DNA from: Cristatella mucedo
Lineage: Eukaryota > Bryozoa > Phylactolaemata > Cristatellidae
DNA length: 62,000 bases
Assembly (NCBI GenBank): GCA_009760855.2
Contig: WPIO01000008.1
Span: 4,475,001 to 4,537,000, forward strand
Direction of reading: 5' to 3'
Positions 10,966 to 24,205 of the stretch are shown here, piece by piece. The translations under genes and the position numbers were made by a program. Below the pieces are notes generated by a model. That model was not told the origin of the DNA, searched no databases, and saw only the letters and a list, made by a program, of their open reading frames with translations. Position 1 is the first letter of the stretch. Each line of letters starts with the position of its first letter.

Positions 10966-12004
10966 AGTAATAATAATAATAATAATAACAATGCATTTGA
11001 TATAGCACCCTCAGAGAATTCAATCTCTTTCTAGGCACTTTACATTTACTGCAAATAAAGCAAGATCGAATGGTTAGTGGTAACATGCTCAGAAGACAAC
11101 TAGAAAAACATGGTTAGGAGTGACATGCACAGGGTCAGCATGCAAGTATGCATGGTTACTGGCAGCATGCACAGTTTCTGCACGCGTAAGGACACAAAAG
11201 GCGAATCACAGGGATCCACTAAATGATGTGATAAATTGACACGTTTTTAGTGTTTTTAAAATGTGGTCAAGTCATGGGATTACGTGATGCAAGCAGAAAG
11301 TGAGTTCCCAACTTTGGGAGCATACGAACTAAAGGCACGGTATCCAAAGAATTTGAGGCTCGTACGAGGTGTAGGTAAATAATTAGATCCCGAAAAGTGG
11401 GTGGTACGGCGCTTGGCCTAGTGAAGGAATATATCTGATACGTAGGCTGGAGCCAAAGAATGAAGAGACCTAAAAGTGAGTGACAGAACTTGAAGTTGAT
11501 GTGTGGCTTAAGTGGGACCCAGTGCTGGTCGGCGAGAAGTGGTGTTTCGTGGCAACAGTGACGCTCACGACAGACAAGCAAAGCTGCACAGTTTTGCACC
11601 AGATTGCGCCTGATTGCAGAGGCAGATAGACCAGCGAGAAGTGAATTACAGAAGTCGAGATGGGATGTTACGAATGCAAGGATAAATTTTGATGTAGTAT
11701 CTCTGTCTAAGCAAGCCCAAATTTTATCAATATTATGTAGCTGAATCTTTACAGGCTTGACTGTAAAGCTAGTGTATTCGTCTAATGAAAAGTTACTTTG
11801 GGACATGACAACTAGATTTCGTGCAGAATCAACAGGAGATATGCTTGCAGAACCGATTTTGAGTGCTATTTTTTTTAGTTTTGGAATCACATTTGGTTTG
11901 CCTACAACTAGTAATTTGGTTTAATCATCATTCAATCTAGGAAAGTTTGCTGCTATGCCTGTGCGGATGTCATTAATACATGCAGCAAGGTAGTTGAGAG
12001 ATTG
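10966..12004 (-). mobile_element. LINE-A fragment with RT C-terminal region
   Basis: AAT-type tail at 10968, hairpin, 3' UTR, then the degraded RT C-terminal part. One frame of 207 codons (11890-11267) reads KIALKIGSASISPVDSARNL, FSLDEYTSFTVKPVKIQLHN and HLDFCNSLLAGLSASAIRR. Similarity stops near 12004 (a match to the start of the same segment near 7230 in the larger copy). Frameshifts after about codon 140 show decay. Confidence 0.85.
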
Positions 12005-12146
12005 ACATTGTGCATGTTACCGCCAATCGTTTGATCGTGCATCTTGAAGTCACGTTTAAAGTGCCTATAAAGAAATTCTTTTTAGGCACTTCAGAAAGAA
12101 AGTTCTCCGAAGGCGCTATATAAATTTATTATTTTTATTATAAGAT
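12002..12146 (+). mobile_element. LINE-A 3' end fragment, head-on to the previous copy
   Basis: Contains tgtgcatgttaccgccaatc (3' UTR), a degenerate terminal hairpin with a partial internal duplication (gtgcctataaagaaattct, then aaagaaagttctccgaaggc) and the tail gctatataaatttattatt. Confidence 0.65.
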
Positions 12147-12587
12147 TGAAACAGAAGAACCATAGCTGAAGAGTGCGTAGTAAAAAAGTTTGGCCGTTCT
12201 CCCGTATGGACGATGTTCCCGTTAATTTATTTTTAGCACTCGGATATCTATAATGTAGTGCTTGCCACGGTCACATTGGAACCGTTGCCATTGTCACGTT
12301 CCAATCATGGACACTCAAAGGCTAACCTGCTTCAATTAATAAATAAAACATAAAAATCAGTTTTCCAATTAATAAAAATGATAGCATATCCGCTGACGAA
12401 TTAGAAGTAACCTTGAGTACTCGAGTGCTCTCGCGAAATAAATGGAGGAGCCAAGGGAACGGAAAGGTGACTTTTTAAAGGAAAAATGAAGGGAAAAAGC
12501 CTAAAGTGGTCGCGAAGAATACATCCATTGGACCGTTAAGCTATGCACGCATTCTTCAAATTCAATCTGCGTGTCTTAAGAATTTAA

Positions 12588-13800
12588 TAATAAAAATAAT
12601 AATAACATAGCTTGATATAGTGCCCTCAGAGAACTCAATGTCATTATAGGCGCTTTGCAATTGCTGTAAAAGAACTGCAATCGAATGGTTAGCGGTAGCA
12701 AGTTCGATAAACAACAAGAATAACATGGTTAGGGGTGAAATGCACAGGGTCAGTATGCAAGTGTGGTTAGTGGCAGCATGCAACAGTGTCAGCACGCATG
12801 TGCACATAAAAGATGAATCACATGGACCCACTAAATACTGTCCTAAACAGGTGTGTTTGTAAGTTCTTTTTAAATGTGGTCAAGTCAGGGGATGTTGTGA
12901 CGCAAGTCGGGAGTGAGTTACAGATATGGACTTCAGGACCAGGTCACTAGTGACCTCCTTAAATGTAGACATTGAGGCGCTGCAAGAATTTGAGGGACAT
13001 CATTCTAGGGAGATGCTGCCATTGTAGAGATGGACTCCCTGCTCTAGTCTATCTTCTGGACAAAAGAGTTGAGAAGCGATCAGCTAGATCAGCGGTTCTC
13101 AACCAGTGGGTCGCGACCCCTTTGGGAGTCGAACACCCCTTTCACATGGATCGCCTGAGACTATTTATATCTGCCGGCTTACGTTAATTGGCCTGGTTAA
13201 TTTTATGTTTGGGGGTCACCACAACACGGAGAACTGTATTAAAGGGTCGTGGCATTAGGAAGTTTGAGAACCACTGAGCTAAATCATCACAGGGATCATT
13301 ATGCAAGAAGCTCACCTGGGAGTGGTTGAGGAGATGGTTGATCGTTGACATACACATTTATGGATTATGCATCCGTGATTCAACAAGGTTTTTATAGAAG
13401 CTAGACTTTGCCTTTGCAAGGATCGATTGGTACGACTTACAGTAGTGCTCGTATGCCTGTCGATGGACAGTTCAGTCCTGATCTTGTGTATGCTTTTCCA
13501 AGCTTCCGCTTATTAGACATAGCTAGTTTAACTTCTGTCGTAAATCATAGGCCGTCTGGGCGAGGACGAACAGTACGCTTAGTCAGAGGTGCAAACTCGT
13601 TGAGCATGTCAGCAAGTCTCATGTTGTAGCGATTTACCAATGATGACAGATCGGAAGGGGGACTGAGCAGCAGACAGGGGGCAGACATTCTCGCACGGAC
13701 AGCGTCGATGTCAAGGGTCTTGAGGTTTCGCGATTCACGCGTGATTTCAGAGGAGCAGGAGCAGGAGGAGGAGGACACACATTGTAGACAGACTGAGATC
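12588..13800 (-). mobile_element. LINE-A copy with internal deletion, carrying a hAT insertion
   Basis: Tail, hairpin and 3' UTR/RT C-terminus span 12588 to about 12915. The sequence then jumps to a segment (ggacttcaggaccaggtcac) that in the copy ending at 8057 lies about 1.5 kb further upstream in the element, so the RT core is deleted. From about 13285 to 13800 the reverse complement encodes the region between endonuclease and RT: SDLSSLVNRYNMRLADMLNE, then FAPLTKRTVRPRPDGLWF. A 187-bp hAT element (13090-13276) sits inside. Confidence 0.8.
13090..13276. mobile_element. Non-autonomous hAT element resembling SPIN
   Basis: 187 bp with terminal inverted repeats CAGCGGTTCTCAACC at the left and (reverse complement of the right end) CAGTGGTTCTCAAAC. 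It is flanked by an 8-bp target-site duplication with one mismatch, agctagat at 13082-13089 and agctaaat at 13277-13284. Eight-base duplications and CAG-type ends are diagnostic of the hAT superfamily. Internal segments gggtcgcgacccctttggg and aactgtattaaagggtcg look like what I remember of the SPIN (Space Invader) MITEs known from several vertebrates and some invertebrates through horizontal transfer. That family match is from memory and needs an alignment. No transposase is encoded. It inserted into an already existing LINE-A. Confidence 0.8.
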
Positions 13801-14768
13801 TGCATGTACTATAAAGAAAGAAGGATGCGTCGCGTTTTCATCGGTGGGGCGGGAGTGGCGAGTTGAAGCTACAGAGCCAGAGGTGAGCATCGCACTGACT
13901 CGCGTTTCCCCACTTCCGCCAATCGGCTACCGGCTGCGAACCGGCCTTGACCCAGCTAGAGAGCCGTACGTGTCGCGTGGCGGTTGGTTGTTTTCGACGA
14001 GTCTCGTCGGCGGCGAATGCGCGACTGTCTTTGCATTTTGATCGTCCAGTCAGCGCATCGGAAGACGCATCGGATGACGTACATGGCTACCTCAGCTCCT
14101 GGCCGCGCCCCCAACTTGCGATGATGGCTAGCAGCTACCGAGAGCCTGACCTTGACCGGAAAGCTTCGCTGGACCAGTCTCACTCTCCCGAAAAAGGGCT
14201 CAATACTCGCGCTGCATTTCGTTCTCGTGGAGTGAGCTGGTGGCCAAGGCAGCTCAGTTTCCTTCAGTTTCCTTGACACCAGATCCTTGACAGCACATCC
14301 TTGACATCAGACTCGTTCAGTTGTCGGGGCCGCCAGTCTTACCGCTCAGAGGACAGTACGGGTTTTCCCTACTCGTCGAAGAGTGTCCAAGCTACCTCCC
14401 CCACCTCTCAAGACCATGTGGGTCTGCCGCCTCGCTTACTGCAGCGACTCAACAGCGCTTTGGCAATCTGTTTTTTGGGCTCAATTTGGCCCACTGGGTA
14501 AATTCGCCTACTTCGATTCCTTACGATTGGCTACGAACAAGGGTTCATCCAGGACAAGTGACCAGGTCCAAATAAAGGGTCCGGATAGAGCGCGCAGGCG
14601 GCCACACCCGAATAGAGACCTCATTTACTAAATGATAGGTAAAAAATTCCGAATACTGAGCTCACCTACCTAGAAACATGTCGCCTTAGCAGTCATCAGC
14701 AAGCAGACAGGTGATTAGGTCGACTAACGAGCTGGCCCAACGATCAAACAACTGGCAACGCAGGTAAC
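13801..14768. other. Unassigned stretch
   Basis: Moderately GC-rich. Overlapping frames of 60-110 codons lie on both strands but none has recognisable motifs. Confidence 0.5.
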
Positions 14769-14934
14769 TATCTGATTCGACAGCCTCTTTTGTATATAAA
14801 GCGACAGAAGAACCTTTACGGCTATCGTCACCACGTGCCGTCACAATAAAGGATTGCCCACCGCAGGATTCGAACCCATGACCTCGGGACAGAGGTAGTG
14901 AAAGCAACCGGCTTGCGCCATCACGGCTCACTAG
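14769..14934 (-). mobile_element. SINE-1 copy
   Basis: Reverse complement of the SINE-1 consensus: 3' end agcctcttttgtatataaag, middle aacctttacggctatcgtc, and B-box ggattcgaacccatgacct read on this strand. About 80% like the other copies by eye. Confidence 0.8.
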
Positions 14935-16212
<1,278 letters not shown>

Positions 16213-16369
16213 TTGCATATGCCTGTTCATGCACGATATATTTTATCGACTCGGAAGCCGTGTGGTTCCTGTTCCTGAACCGGGAGGCCCGGGTAGCACG
16301 CTCGACCCCGGCAGCACAGGGCACCACCGGCTAATGTATATATACTAGTTAAAAATATGTTCTCGATAA

Positions 16370-16424
16370 CATATGTATATATGCATATATATATGTATGC
16401 TATATATATATATATATATATATG

Positions 16425-16458
<34 letters not shown>

Positions 16459-16462
16459 CATA
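16370..16462. repeat. (TA)n microsatellite with palindromic interruptions
   Basis: TA runs separated by atgc/gcat steps. Confidence 0.9.
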
Positions 16463-18075
16463 TTTCCATCAATAGCTCTGAAGGCATAGGTACTAAGAGG
16501 CTGTTAAGCTGCGTAACTAAAGCGAACTCAATGCCTAATCGGCTCTCGCTGGGTAATCTCAAAGCCTGCGGTGTTTATTTCACCAAGAAGTAGGGAAAAG
16601 AAAGAATAAGAGCAGATAGAGAGACCAGTCAGTGAATCTTGCGGTAAGGGCATTACAGCGACGAATTTCTAGGATGGAAGCACCCGATACGACAAATGGA
16701 GAACAGTTTCGGCCGGGCGCGGCTAGGCCCTCGACACACCCATACGGTTGGTCATTGGCGGCTCGAGCCTGGCATTTGTCTGTCCCTACGCCTACTGTAC
16801 TCAATAGCCTCTAAGGGAAAAAAGATAAATAAATCGCTTGTATTGACGGGACTTTCGACTACAACCACAACTGAGTGCTTTGGGTTGTATAAAGTTTCAT
16901 GCAAGAAATTTTCTTTTGACATGCGAATTAGCTAGCTGAAAGCATTTACATACTCACGGGGCAGCTTCCAGTGCCATTGTCGAGACGAAGTAAAAAATCG
17001 TAGTCTTATTATTATCTGTACAAAACACTTTTCTTTATCAACCTACAGGAATTTAGGGATGTCCCTACGCTTCATACGTATATACAGTCAAACGCAAAAG
17101 TACTTGGAATTTCTCGATTTGCCCAATTAGCAGCTTCTCCTGAGTCCGGCTGGATTGGAGCCGGCGTGTAGTAGGCTCTGTATGCTAATTGTTGGATAGA
17201 CAAGTATGAATTACAGCGATAATGTTGCAAGCTTTGGACAGTACGACTGGACTCAACCCAAACCATTTCGACCTTTTTTTAAAAATTGGGGTTTTTGGCC
17301 AGCTAGAGAGCGCTGGAAAACCACCGCTTTACGCCGGAACGATAAGGCTGCGCACCCGCCGGAACGGAAACTCTCCGAGAATTATAAATTTTTCCGATAA
17401 AAGCCTTCAGTCGCGTGCCGAGGTGGCCGAATTGTTGAGCCCCGTGAGGGGTGCAATTGTGGCTGTACGAAGCCGGACACTCGTGCGGCGGTCAAATTTC
17501 TCTACTACTCTCTCAACACCGGAAAGTACGGTTGCGTACAAAGTGCAGAGGGTAGTGAATAATGGGAGTCCAGCAATTGCTTCTTGGTCTCGGGCCGGCC
17601 TCCTCGCACTACTACTAGGCGGAAAAACATCATCCCAAAGTTGCATTAATTAAAGAACAGTTTTTCTTCCGCCAAAGCTCATGATCAAAGTCTGCGAGTA
17701 TTGCCCGGAAAGAGATTATGCGATGATACCGTCAAAAGGCGATTAAGCAGGGGTTGTTTGCATTCGAGAGAATTGAAGAGGTACCGCTTCTAACCACGAA
17801 GAATACGGTAAGCCGTTTCCAGTGGGCCTGGGCTCGCAATCTCATAAGCTTCCGAAGATTGGGGAGCGTTGCTGGAGTGACGAATGAAAATCGCGCTCAT
17901 TTCAAACTTTTATAGAAGGCACTACGCGCGTCGGCAAACTAACGAAGCTAACTCACCTGAATGCCTGCATCCGATTGCCAGACTCGGGAGAAGATGTCAT
18001 GGCATGGAGGTGTTTTAGCAGATATGGCATCGGAGTCCTGCGTCGCTTACCAGGTATATTAACAATAATAATAGT
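16463..18075. other. Unassigned stretch
   Basis: A 143-codon plus frame (17222-17653) has no motif I recognise. The tRNA-Ser-like phrase gccgaggtggccgaattgtt at about 17420 has no B-box partner. Confidence 0.5.
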
Positions 18076-18192
18076 ACTGAGCATGCTACCGCTAACCATT
18101 CGATCGTGCTTCCTTTGTAGCAATTTTAAAGCGCCTAGAAAAAAATGAGTCTCTGAGGGTGCTTTATCAAATTTATTATTATTATTGATATT
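18076..18192 (+). mobile_element. LINE-A 3' end fragment
   Basis: gagcatgctaccgctaacc (3' UTR), then the hairpin (aaagcgcctag, gggtgcttta) and an ATT tail that runs straight into the tail of the opposite copy. Confidence 0.75.
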
Positions 18193-18740
18193 ATTATTAC
18201 ACATTTAATGTAGCACCCTCAGAGAATTCAATCTCTTTCTAGGCACTTTACATTTGTTGCGAAGGAAGTACGATCGAATGGTTAGTGGTAGCTAGCTCAA
18301 TGACAACAAGAATATCACGGTTAGGGGTGACATGCACAGGGTCAGCCAGCAAGTATGGTTAGTGACAGCATGCCCAGTGTCAGCACGCACAAGCACATAA
18401 AGAACGAATTACATGGATATACTAAATTCTGTGATAAGTATGTGCGTTTTTAGTTTCTTTTTAAATGTGATCAAGTCAGGGGATGGCGTGACGACAGTCG
18501 GGAGTAACTTCCAGGCTTTGGTAGCATACGAACTAAAGACACGGTATCCAGAGGATTTGAGGTTCGTGCGAGGTATAGGTAGACGATTAGATTCCGAAAA
18601 GCAGGCGGTACGATGCTTAGCCTGGGTTAGATCTGATAGGTAGGCTGGAACCAACGAATGAAGAGACCTAAAAGTGAGTGGCAGAACTTGAAGTCGATGC
18701 GTTGCTTAACTGAGAGCCAGTGCAGGACGGCGAGAAATAG
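18190..18740 (-). mobile_element. LINE-A 3' fragment with RT C-terminus
   Basis: ATT-type tail at 18190, hairpin, 3' UTR, then RT C-terminal coding (frame 18654-18409 reads MVPAYLSDL, SESNRLPIPRTNLKSSGYR, AWKLLPTVVTPSPDLITFKK). It ends in the LHWLPV-encoding segment near 18740. 5'-truncated and degraded. Confidence 0.8.
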
Positions 18741-20992
18741 ATCATGACTCAGGACGCTTTTATTCCTTCCTCATGACTTCGGACTCTCCCCAAGTGCGAT
18801 GATATTTCGTGACTGGAGCACATTTTTTATAACATGCCTGCGACCCAAATACATCATTATCAAAGCTAATTCTTCTTTTTAATTTTTTTTATCCAAGCTT
18901 GGTTATCTTCCTGTGATGGTTTTGAACTGGCCGAGTTCATCTCTAAACGTTAACCCAATCATTAGTTTGAGCTATGAGGTCGGGTAGCGGTTAGGGCAAC
19001 TGGCCTTCCTCATAAAATCCGCTGACGCGCTTTTTGAACACTTGTAATTAGTCTCGGGTAGCGTAACGGTTGATGTTTGTGAGCGTTCAATTAGCATGCT
19101 TACCTGCTCGTGTCTGACAGGTCATTGAAAATAAGAGGCGCGAGGTCCCATTGATAAGTTAAGCACGAAACGGGATAATTTCAGGAGCCTGTCGTCATTT
19201 CGTATTGAAAGCAGCGTGCATTCCTTTGGTGACAGCTCAGCAATGTTCGATATCTACTCAAAATGGAGGCAAGTAGGCAGTCGTATTGGCGGCTCCCCAG
19301 CCTTCCAAATGTTTTGCATTAGGGTGTACTTCCGTAAATGGAAGTCACTGTTAGTTAGATGGCTGGGGCTGAAATATGGCAAAGAGCGCCCTCCGTGAGA
19401 ACAGAAATTTTATTGACAAACGCATTCGAATGGCTGAAAATTAAATTCCATTAAAGAAAGACTGCAATAGTACCAAACTTTGACAGCAATAGATCCGGAG
19501 CAAAGGAGAGCGAAGCGCGCGTAGAATTATGCACAGCTATCGCAGATAGCCACTCATGAAACTCCATCGTAGCTAGAAAGACTGAATAGGAAGCCGCTGG
19601 AGCCAGCGCTTTTGCTTTTTCAAAGTTTTGTTTGGCAACATCAAGATTGAACTACGTAAATATTTTCTAAATAAAGGAAGAACAGGAAGAATGCCAGTCC
19701 GCACGGGCGAGTTTAACAGCTACAGGTGAGCTAACTATGGAGGCTCGCTCCAGAAAGGAAAGACGTGCTGCATAATTTCATCACTAATAGTTTGACACAC
19801 ATTCTTTCCAGTATATCTAATGTACTTAGAACGAGTAATCTACATATCTTTGCGCGCTGCGTGGATGCTTTGTTGTCGCTCTTATTAATAAATCTCAACC
19901 CCGACAGCATCTCGAAGTGGCGGAATCAAATGAATGGCAGTGGACAAGGCTGTGTGCGTACTATTGCATGACACGGCGACGTCAAGGCTGTTCTGAACAG
20001 TCTAGAAACTTCACGCGAGTCGGATCTAAGCTGGAAACCTGAAGCGATCACCTCGCGCGCGAGCGGTTAACTAAGACCGGGTCGCGCGGCCGGCCCGGCC
20101 GAGCCCGGCATGCTTTCTCGCGTCCGGATTTCGCTCCAAGGTGGCCAGCTCCGCTTGGCTGCGAAGCTGTCCCCGCGGTAAAATGACGCGCGTCCCACTT
20201 TACCCGAAGCATCATGCGGTGAACTGAACGGCGCGGCGTAAAATTGAAAGCGGGTTTTGGTCTTTCACATTTCCGCTTTGCAGTCACCTTCGCTTTTTGC
20301 GCGCGCCTAGCTGTTCAGGCAGTGCCTGCCGGCTGGCGATAAATCCGGCTCGCGATGTTCTCGTGAGCTCGCTCAAGCGACGCTCATTCGCGAGTCGCGA
20401 ATGGGCGCTCTTACGTCGCTTTTGGCCATTATTCTGGAGGCATAATGACGCCGGTGTCAATTAGAGCCCATGCGTCGGATAGAAAGTCAGTCAAGGTCCT
20501 CTACAACAGTACCGTCGATGGCCGCAGAGGCGCGAACCGCGCGGTTCGTGTCTCTGTGGTCACGTGGCGCGCTAGAACCTGGAGCGCCTTCAGCCAGTAA
20601 AGGCTCTACGTGGCAAGAACGAGCGAGAGCGAGGCAATGCGGAAGTTCTCTCGACCGCTCTTCTTACTGTTGCTAGTAGCATTGGGCGACTTTTGAAAAG
20701 TGCGCGTACTATGAGCCTAAATCTTGACTGCAAGATCCTTTGCGGCCGACTCGCTATTGTAGATGCAGTAATTAGTAGAGCCCAAACCTGATTAGCCAGT
20801 CTAATTTTGCATTGAAGTTAGTCAACACTCCTCCTCTTCCTCTTCAACGATAGCGAAATTTTACGTAGAAAATTTGAGCACGTGCCGCCCGCTTGAGGCA
20901 AACTGTTTGTACGGAACCGGTTTTCGCCGCCGACGGCTTTTGACTACTCTGTATTTGCAAATAAGTAGCGTGCTGAATTCCTCGTCGCCTTA
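18741..20992. other. Unassigned stretch
   Basis: No transposon or exon recognised. A tRNA-like A-box phrase (gggtagcggttagggcaact) at about 18973 may be an old SINE. 20050-20680 is CpG-richer than the flanks. Confidence 0.45.
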
Positions 20993-21007
20993 AATAAATA
21001 AATAAAT

Positions 21008-21168
21008 CCTAGCTGATTAAAAAGCCTCTTTTTGTATAGCGACAGAAGAGCCTTTACGGCTATCTCCACCGCTTGCAGTGGCGATAAGGAATCGCCCACC
21101 GCAGGAATCGAACCCACGACCTCGGGACCGAGGTCGTGAAACCAACCGCCTTATCTAGTGTGCCATCT
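21008..21168 (-). mobile_element. SINE-1 copy
   Basis: Starts cctagctgattaaaaagcct and has gcgacagaagagcctttacg, then ccgcaggaatcgaacccacg (B-box complement) and ccttatctagtgtgccat (A-box complement). An ATAA-type tail (aaataaataaataaat) lies at 20993-21007. Confidence 0.85.
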
Positions 21169-22007
21169 TATGCCAACGCCAACGACTTGGAGGGATCGTT
21201 TACAATTAACGACAGGCTTTTTCCCGATCTTGGAATACACTAAAGCCGCGTTTATACGGCAGACTTTCCCACACATCTTAGGCAGATTTCCCACAGATTA
21301 GGCCTACTACGGTTTCCTAAGTCGCAACATGTTGGGGGAAGAGCCAAGTCTGCAGGCTTATCAGCAGGAGAATCTGTCTCAACTTGTTTGGCTCATTGTT
21401 GGTCCAGCCGACCAATCAAAACCCCGGGGTCGTCTCGTACACCCCACGGCCAAAATAAAAAATGAGTAAAGTTCAATGGCTGAAGGCTCGAGTTATATTG
21501 AGGCGTTCAGAGCAAGTCCTTGAATATGGGAGGGTTACGCGTTGCATCCAATGCTTCAGCTTTTTCTACATAGCATACGCCGTGCGTCTGTTTGTCAAAT
21601 TCGCAAACAAACCCGTAACGGTGTACATTAGTTAGCACTATACACCGGCACGACCGTAGCGGCGCACATTACTTGGTACCGCTGTCTTTCCCGAAAAGTT
21701 TAAAAAAAAAATGCTAATCTTCCTTTTATTTATTTTCTTCTCATACTACTCTACAACACTGACTGCAGCGGCGATCTCTACTTCTGCCTGCGTTGGCTAG
21801 GCGTCTCCGGGAAAGCCCTCTTTCATACCAACCTCCTGGATTAGAGCATGGGCTGTGGGCGGGACTAAGTCGGCACTCGAGTCTGTCGTGGGCGGGACTA
21901 AATCAATCGCGTAAACATCCTAACTAGGTATTTCTATTCCTCCTTTTCATAGGTTAGTGGTATGTGGTAGTGGTAGTGGTTTGTGTGTAAGAACTGTGTG
22001 TGTGTCT
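21169..22007. other. Unassigned stretch
   Basis: Nothing coding recognised; contains the twin GC-box-like motifs near 21855-21902. Confidence 0.45.
21855..21902. promoter_or_regulatory. Twin GC-box-like motifs
   Basis: gtgggcgggactaa occurs at 21855 and again at 21888, 33 bases apart. The core GGGCGGG is a typical Sp1/KLF-type site. No gene start was recognised beside it, so this is only a motif call; it may belong to the neighbouring MITE. Confidence 0.25.
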
Positions 22008-22304
22008 AATTAAATACCCAATAGTAATAACATGATAGTTGTAACTTGTAATATGTTTTATTTTCTCCTATTTTGTCAAATATATTGGGTAATACATACG
22101 TAATGGCGACTAAAGGGGTGTTATTTCACGTCCGGAGGGTTCTAATAACGTTGAAAAACCGTATTTAGAGGGTCGTGAACAGGTTTTCTATGCTCTAACT
22201 ATGAAAATGTTCAATTTATAAATAAAGGATCCTACTTCAGGGAAATTAGCTTGTTGCGGTAGAGTCTGGAGCTGATTAGCCGCGATAGACGAGGGACGAC
22301 TGTC
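22008..22304 (-). mobile_element. MITE (mariner/pogo-like ends), copy 2
   Basis: Minus strand starts gacagtcgtccctcgtctat and shares caggttttctatgctctaac (given on the plus strand) and ggacgtgaaataacacccc with copy 1. Similarity fades near 22008. Two copies 20 kb apart and in opposite orientation define the family here. Confidence 0.6.
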
Positions 22305-23465
22305 TTTTGAACAGTGGGCGGCGGCGGCGGCTACAGGGAGCTCTTTTTGTAGACTCGCTATCGCGGAGCAGCTGCCAGTTTGCAGGTCAGACAAGCGCAA
22401 CTGCGGAGGAGCACCTGGCAGGGGATCAGCGTTCGCACTGCCGAGCTAGAGCAGCCAGCGCGCTCTCTCCAGCCGACCGCCGCCGGCAGGCGACGATACA
22501 CTCGCTGTCTACTGTCTTTGCCTACACCTCTCGTGCTGGCGGCGGCGCTGGCACCATCGCGTGCAGATGCGCGTGCGCGCGCGCGCGCCTCGCACCTGCA
22601 TTTGCACGTATTTTCGCCGCTCTCTTTCAGTTGGCCCCCCCGCAACATTAGCTGTGTATTCGGCGACGCCTAGCCTTTTCAGTGAAAGGTAAATTGAGCA
22701 GTTTACGCGCTCAGGCGCACGATAGGCCACCGCCAGGAGGCCTTTGACTTGCCTTTGAATAGACCTGGCCTGACATTTGACATCAAACTCGCCGAAAATG
22801 CAGCTGCGCGGTGAGTCTTCTCAGGAAGCCAGAGTGCGCCACACGACTCGAGAAACTACGCTGCACGCACCGTTCAAGTCTCGGCAGACAGCGATGCCTG
22901 CACGCGGGCACACGCGAGCATCTCGCGAGGAATCGACAGAGGTTGAACCTCGACGCTTGCTTGCTCGCACGCTCGCATCCGCCGACCCTACATTGTGTCT
23001 GGCAGCGGTTTGAGACTTATTTTGAAGTCTTCAGCAAAAGACAGAGCCTTCATCTTGCGCGATGCTAAAAACCTAACCCGGATTATCGCGACTATTAGAA
23101 TCAAGTCGGAGACAACTGAATATGCATCCGGCTAGTTATCTGACCGTAAGCTGCTAGCTCGTAAAGTGCACAAAACCACCGAAGCGGTCACTTACGCGCG
23201 CGCACAAGCGTGCGTGCACGCTTCTTCGCGCTCGCGCGCGCGGGTGCTTGAGTGCATTTGTGCGTCGTGCATGCGCGTGCGTGTGAACGTATGTACGCCC
23301 CCCACGCACTGGTACGTGCCTCCACGCGAACCACGTCTAGTGCAAAAAACCACGACGAATAAGTTGTTATCTCGCTACGAAAATTTCCAAGTAAAAGCCA
23401 ACAAAGCTGTTGGCACGCTTTGACGAAGCTGACTAGAGTGACCGAGCCAGCGAAAGCGCGAGTAA
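22305..23465. other. GC-rich, CpG-dense unassigned DNA
   Basis: Includes an alternating purine-pyrimidine tract (gcgcgtgcgcgcgcgcgcgc) around 22568-22588 and another CG-rich one near 23197-23243. Many overlapping frames, none recognisable. It could be a CpG island, but no promoter or exon is visible. Confidence 0.4.
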
Positions 23466-23607
23466 GGCGCTCGAAGTTTAAGGCCAAGGTCGTGTGTTAA
23501 GCAGCCGTGCAGCGGGCGGTCCATTATTACGCTCTGTACGCACAACGATAGCCGGTAAGGCTCTTCCGCCACTCTATAAATGAGGCTGCTTGATTAGCTA
23601 ACCTTTA
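23466..23607 (+). mobile_element. Degenerate SINE-1 copy
   Basis: The B-box region is decayed (aaggtcgtgtgttaagcagc), but the downstream gatagccggtaaggctcttc and gaggctgcttgattagctaa match the SINE-1 3' half. Confidence 0.5.
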
Positions 23608-24032
23608 TTCTACCGACTAGCCGACGGAGTTATCGACGCCTAGCGCGAGACGTTTAGCATATCAGCCGAAACGATGTGCCTCGTTGCTGGCCCCCACATC
23701 CGCCGGATGCAGAGGGTGCATGTTGAGAGCTCTGGGCCAGGTATTCTAGGTTTCTTGGGGATAGAATGCTGGGGTTTAGCGGCGGCGGCGGGATGATGCT
23801 GATAAAACAAAGCGGAGAGTCGCTACGTTCAGGCGTCGTTTGGACAACGCGAACGGCCTCCGCGTCAGACGACGAAGACGGCGCCGCGCGCAGCGGCCAC
23901 CTGGCGGACGATTCGCCCTCGACATTATTGCGAGGTTTGAGCTCGGCCGCTGGCGATAAACCCGAGGCGCGCGACCGCCGAGAAATCACTCGCGACCGGC
24001 AGGGGCTTGCACGTTTTTTAAGACTGCGGTGA

Positions 24033-24126
24033 CTTCCCTTTGCAGCAAATGTAAAGCGCCTAGAGAGAGATTAAGTTCTCTGAGGGCGCTTTATCAAGTC
24101 CATTATTATTATTATTATTATTATTA
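24033..24126 (+). mobile_element. LINE-A 3' end fragment
   Basis: Very well preserved tail: tttgcagcaaatgtaaagcg, hairpin, gggcgctttatcaagtcc and an ATT repeat. Less than 100 bp long, so severely 5'-truncated. Confidence 0.8.
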
Positions 24127-24205
24127 GCTCTGATTGGACGGGATTTGAGAAATCTGTCACGGCTATAGCGCACAGGGTGAAAGCCCGAGCGGGGACCAGT
24201 CAGTT

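Noticed and set aside
17415-17490. tRNA-Ser-like start gccgaggtggccgaattgtt
   Set aside because: No T-arm/B-box follows at the right distance and no acceptor stem closes.
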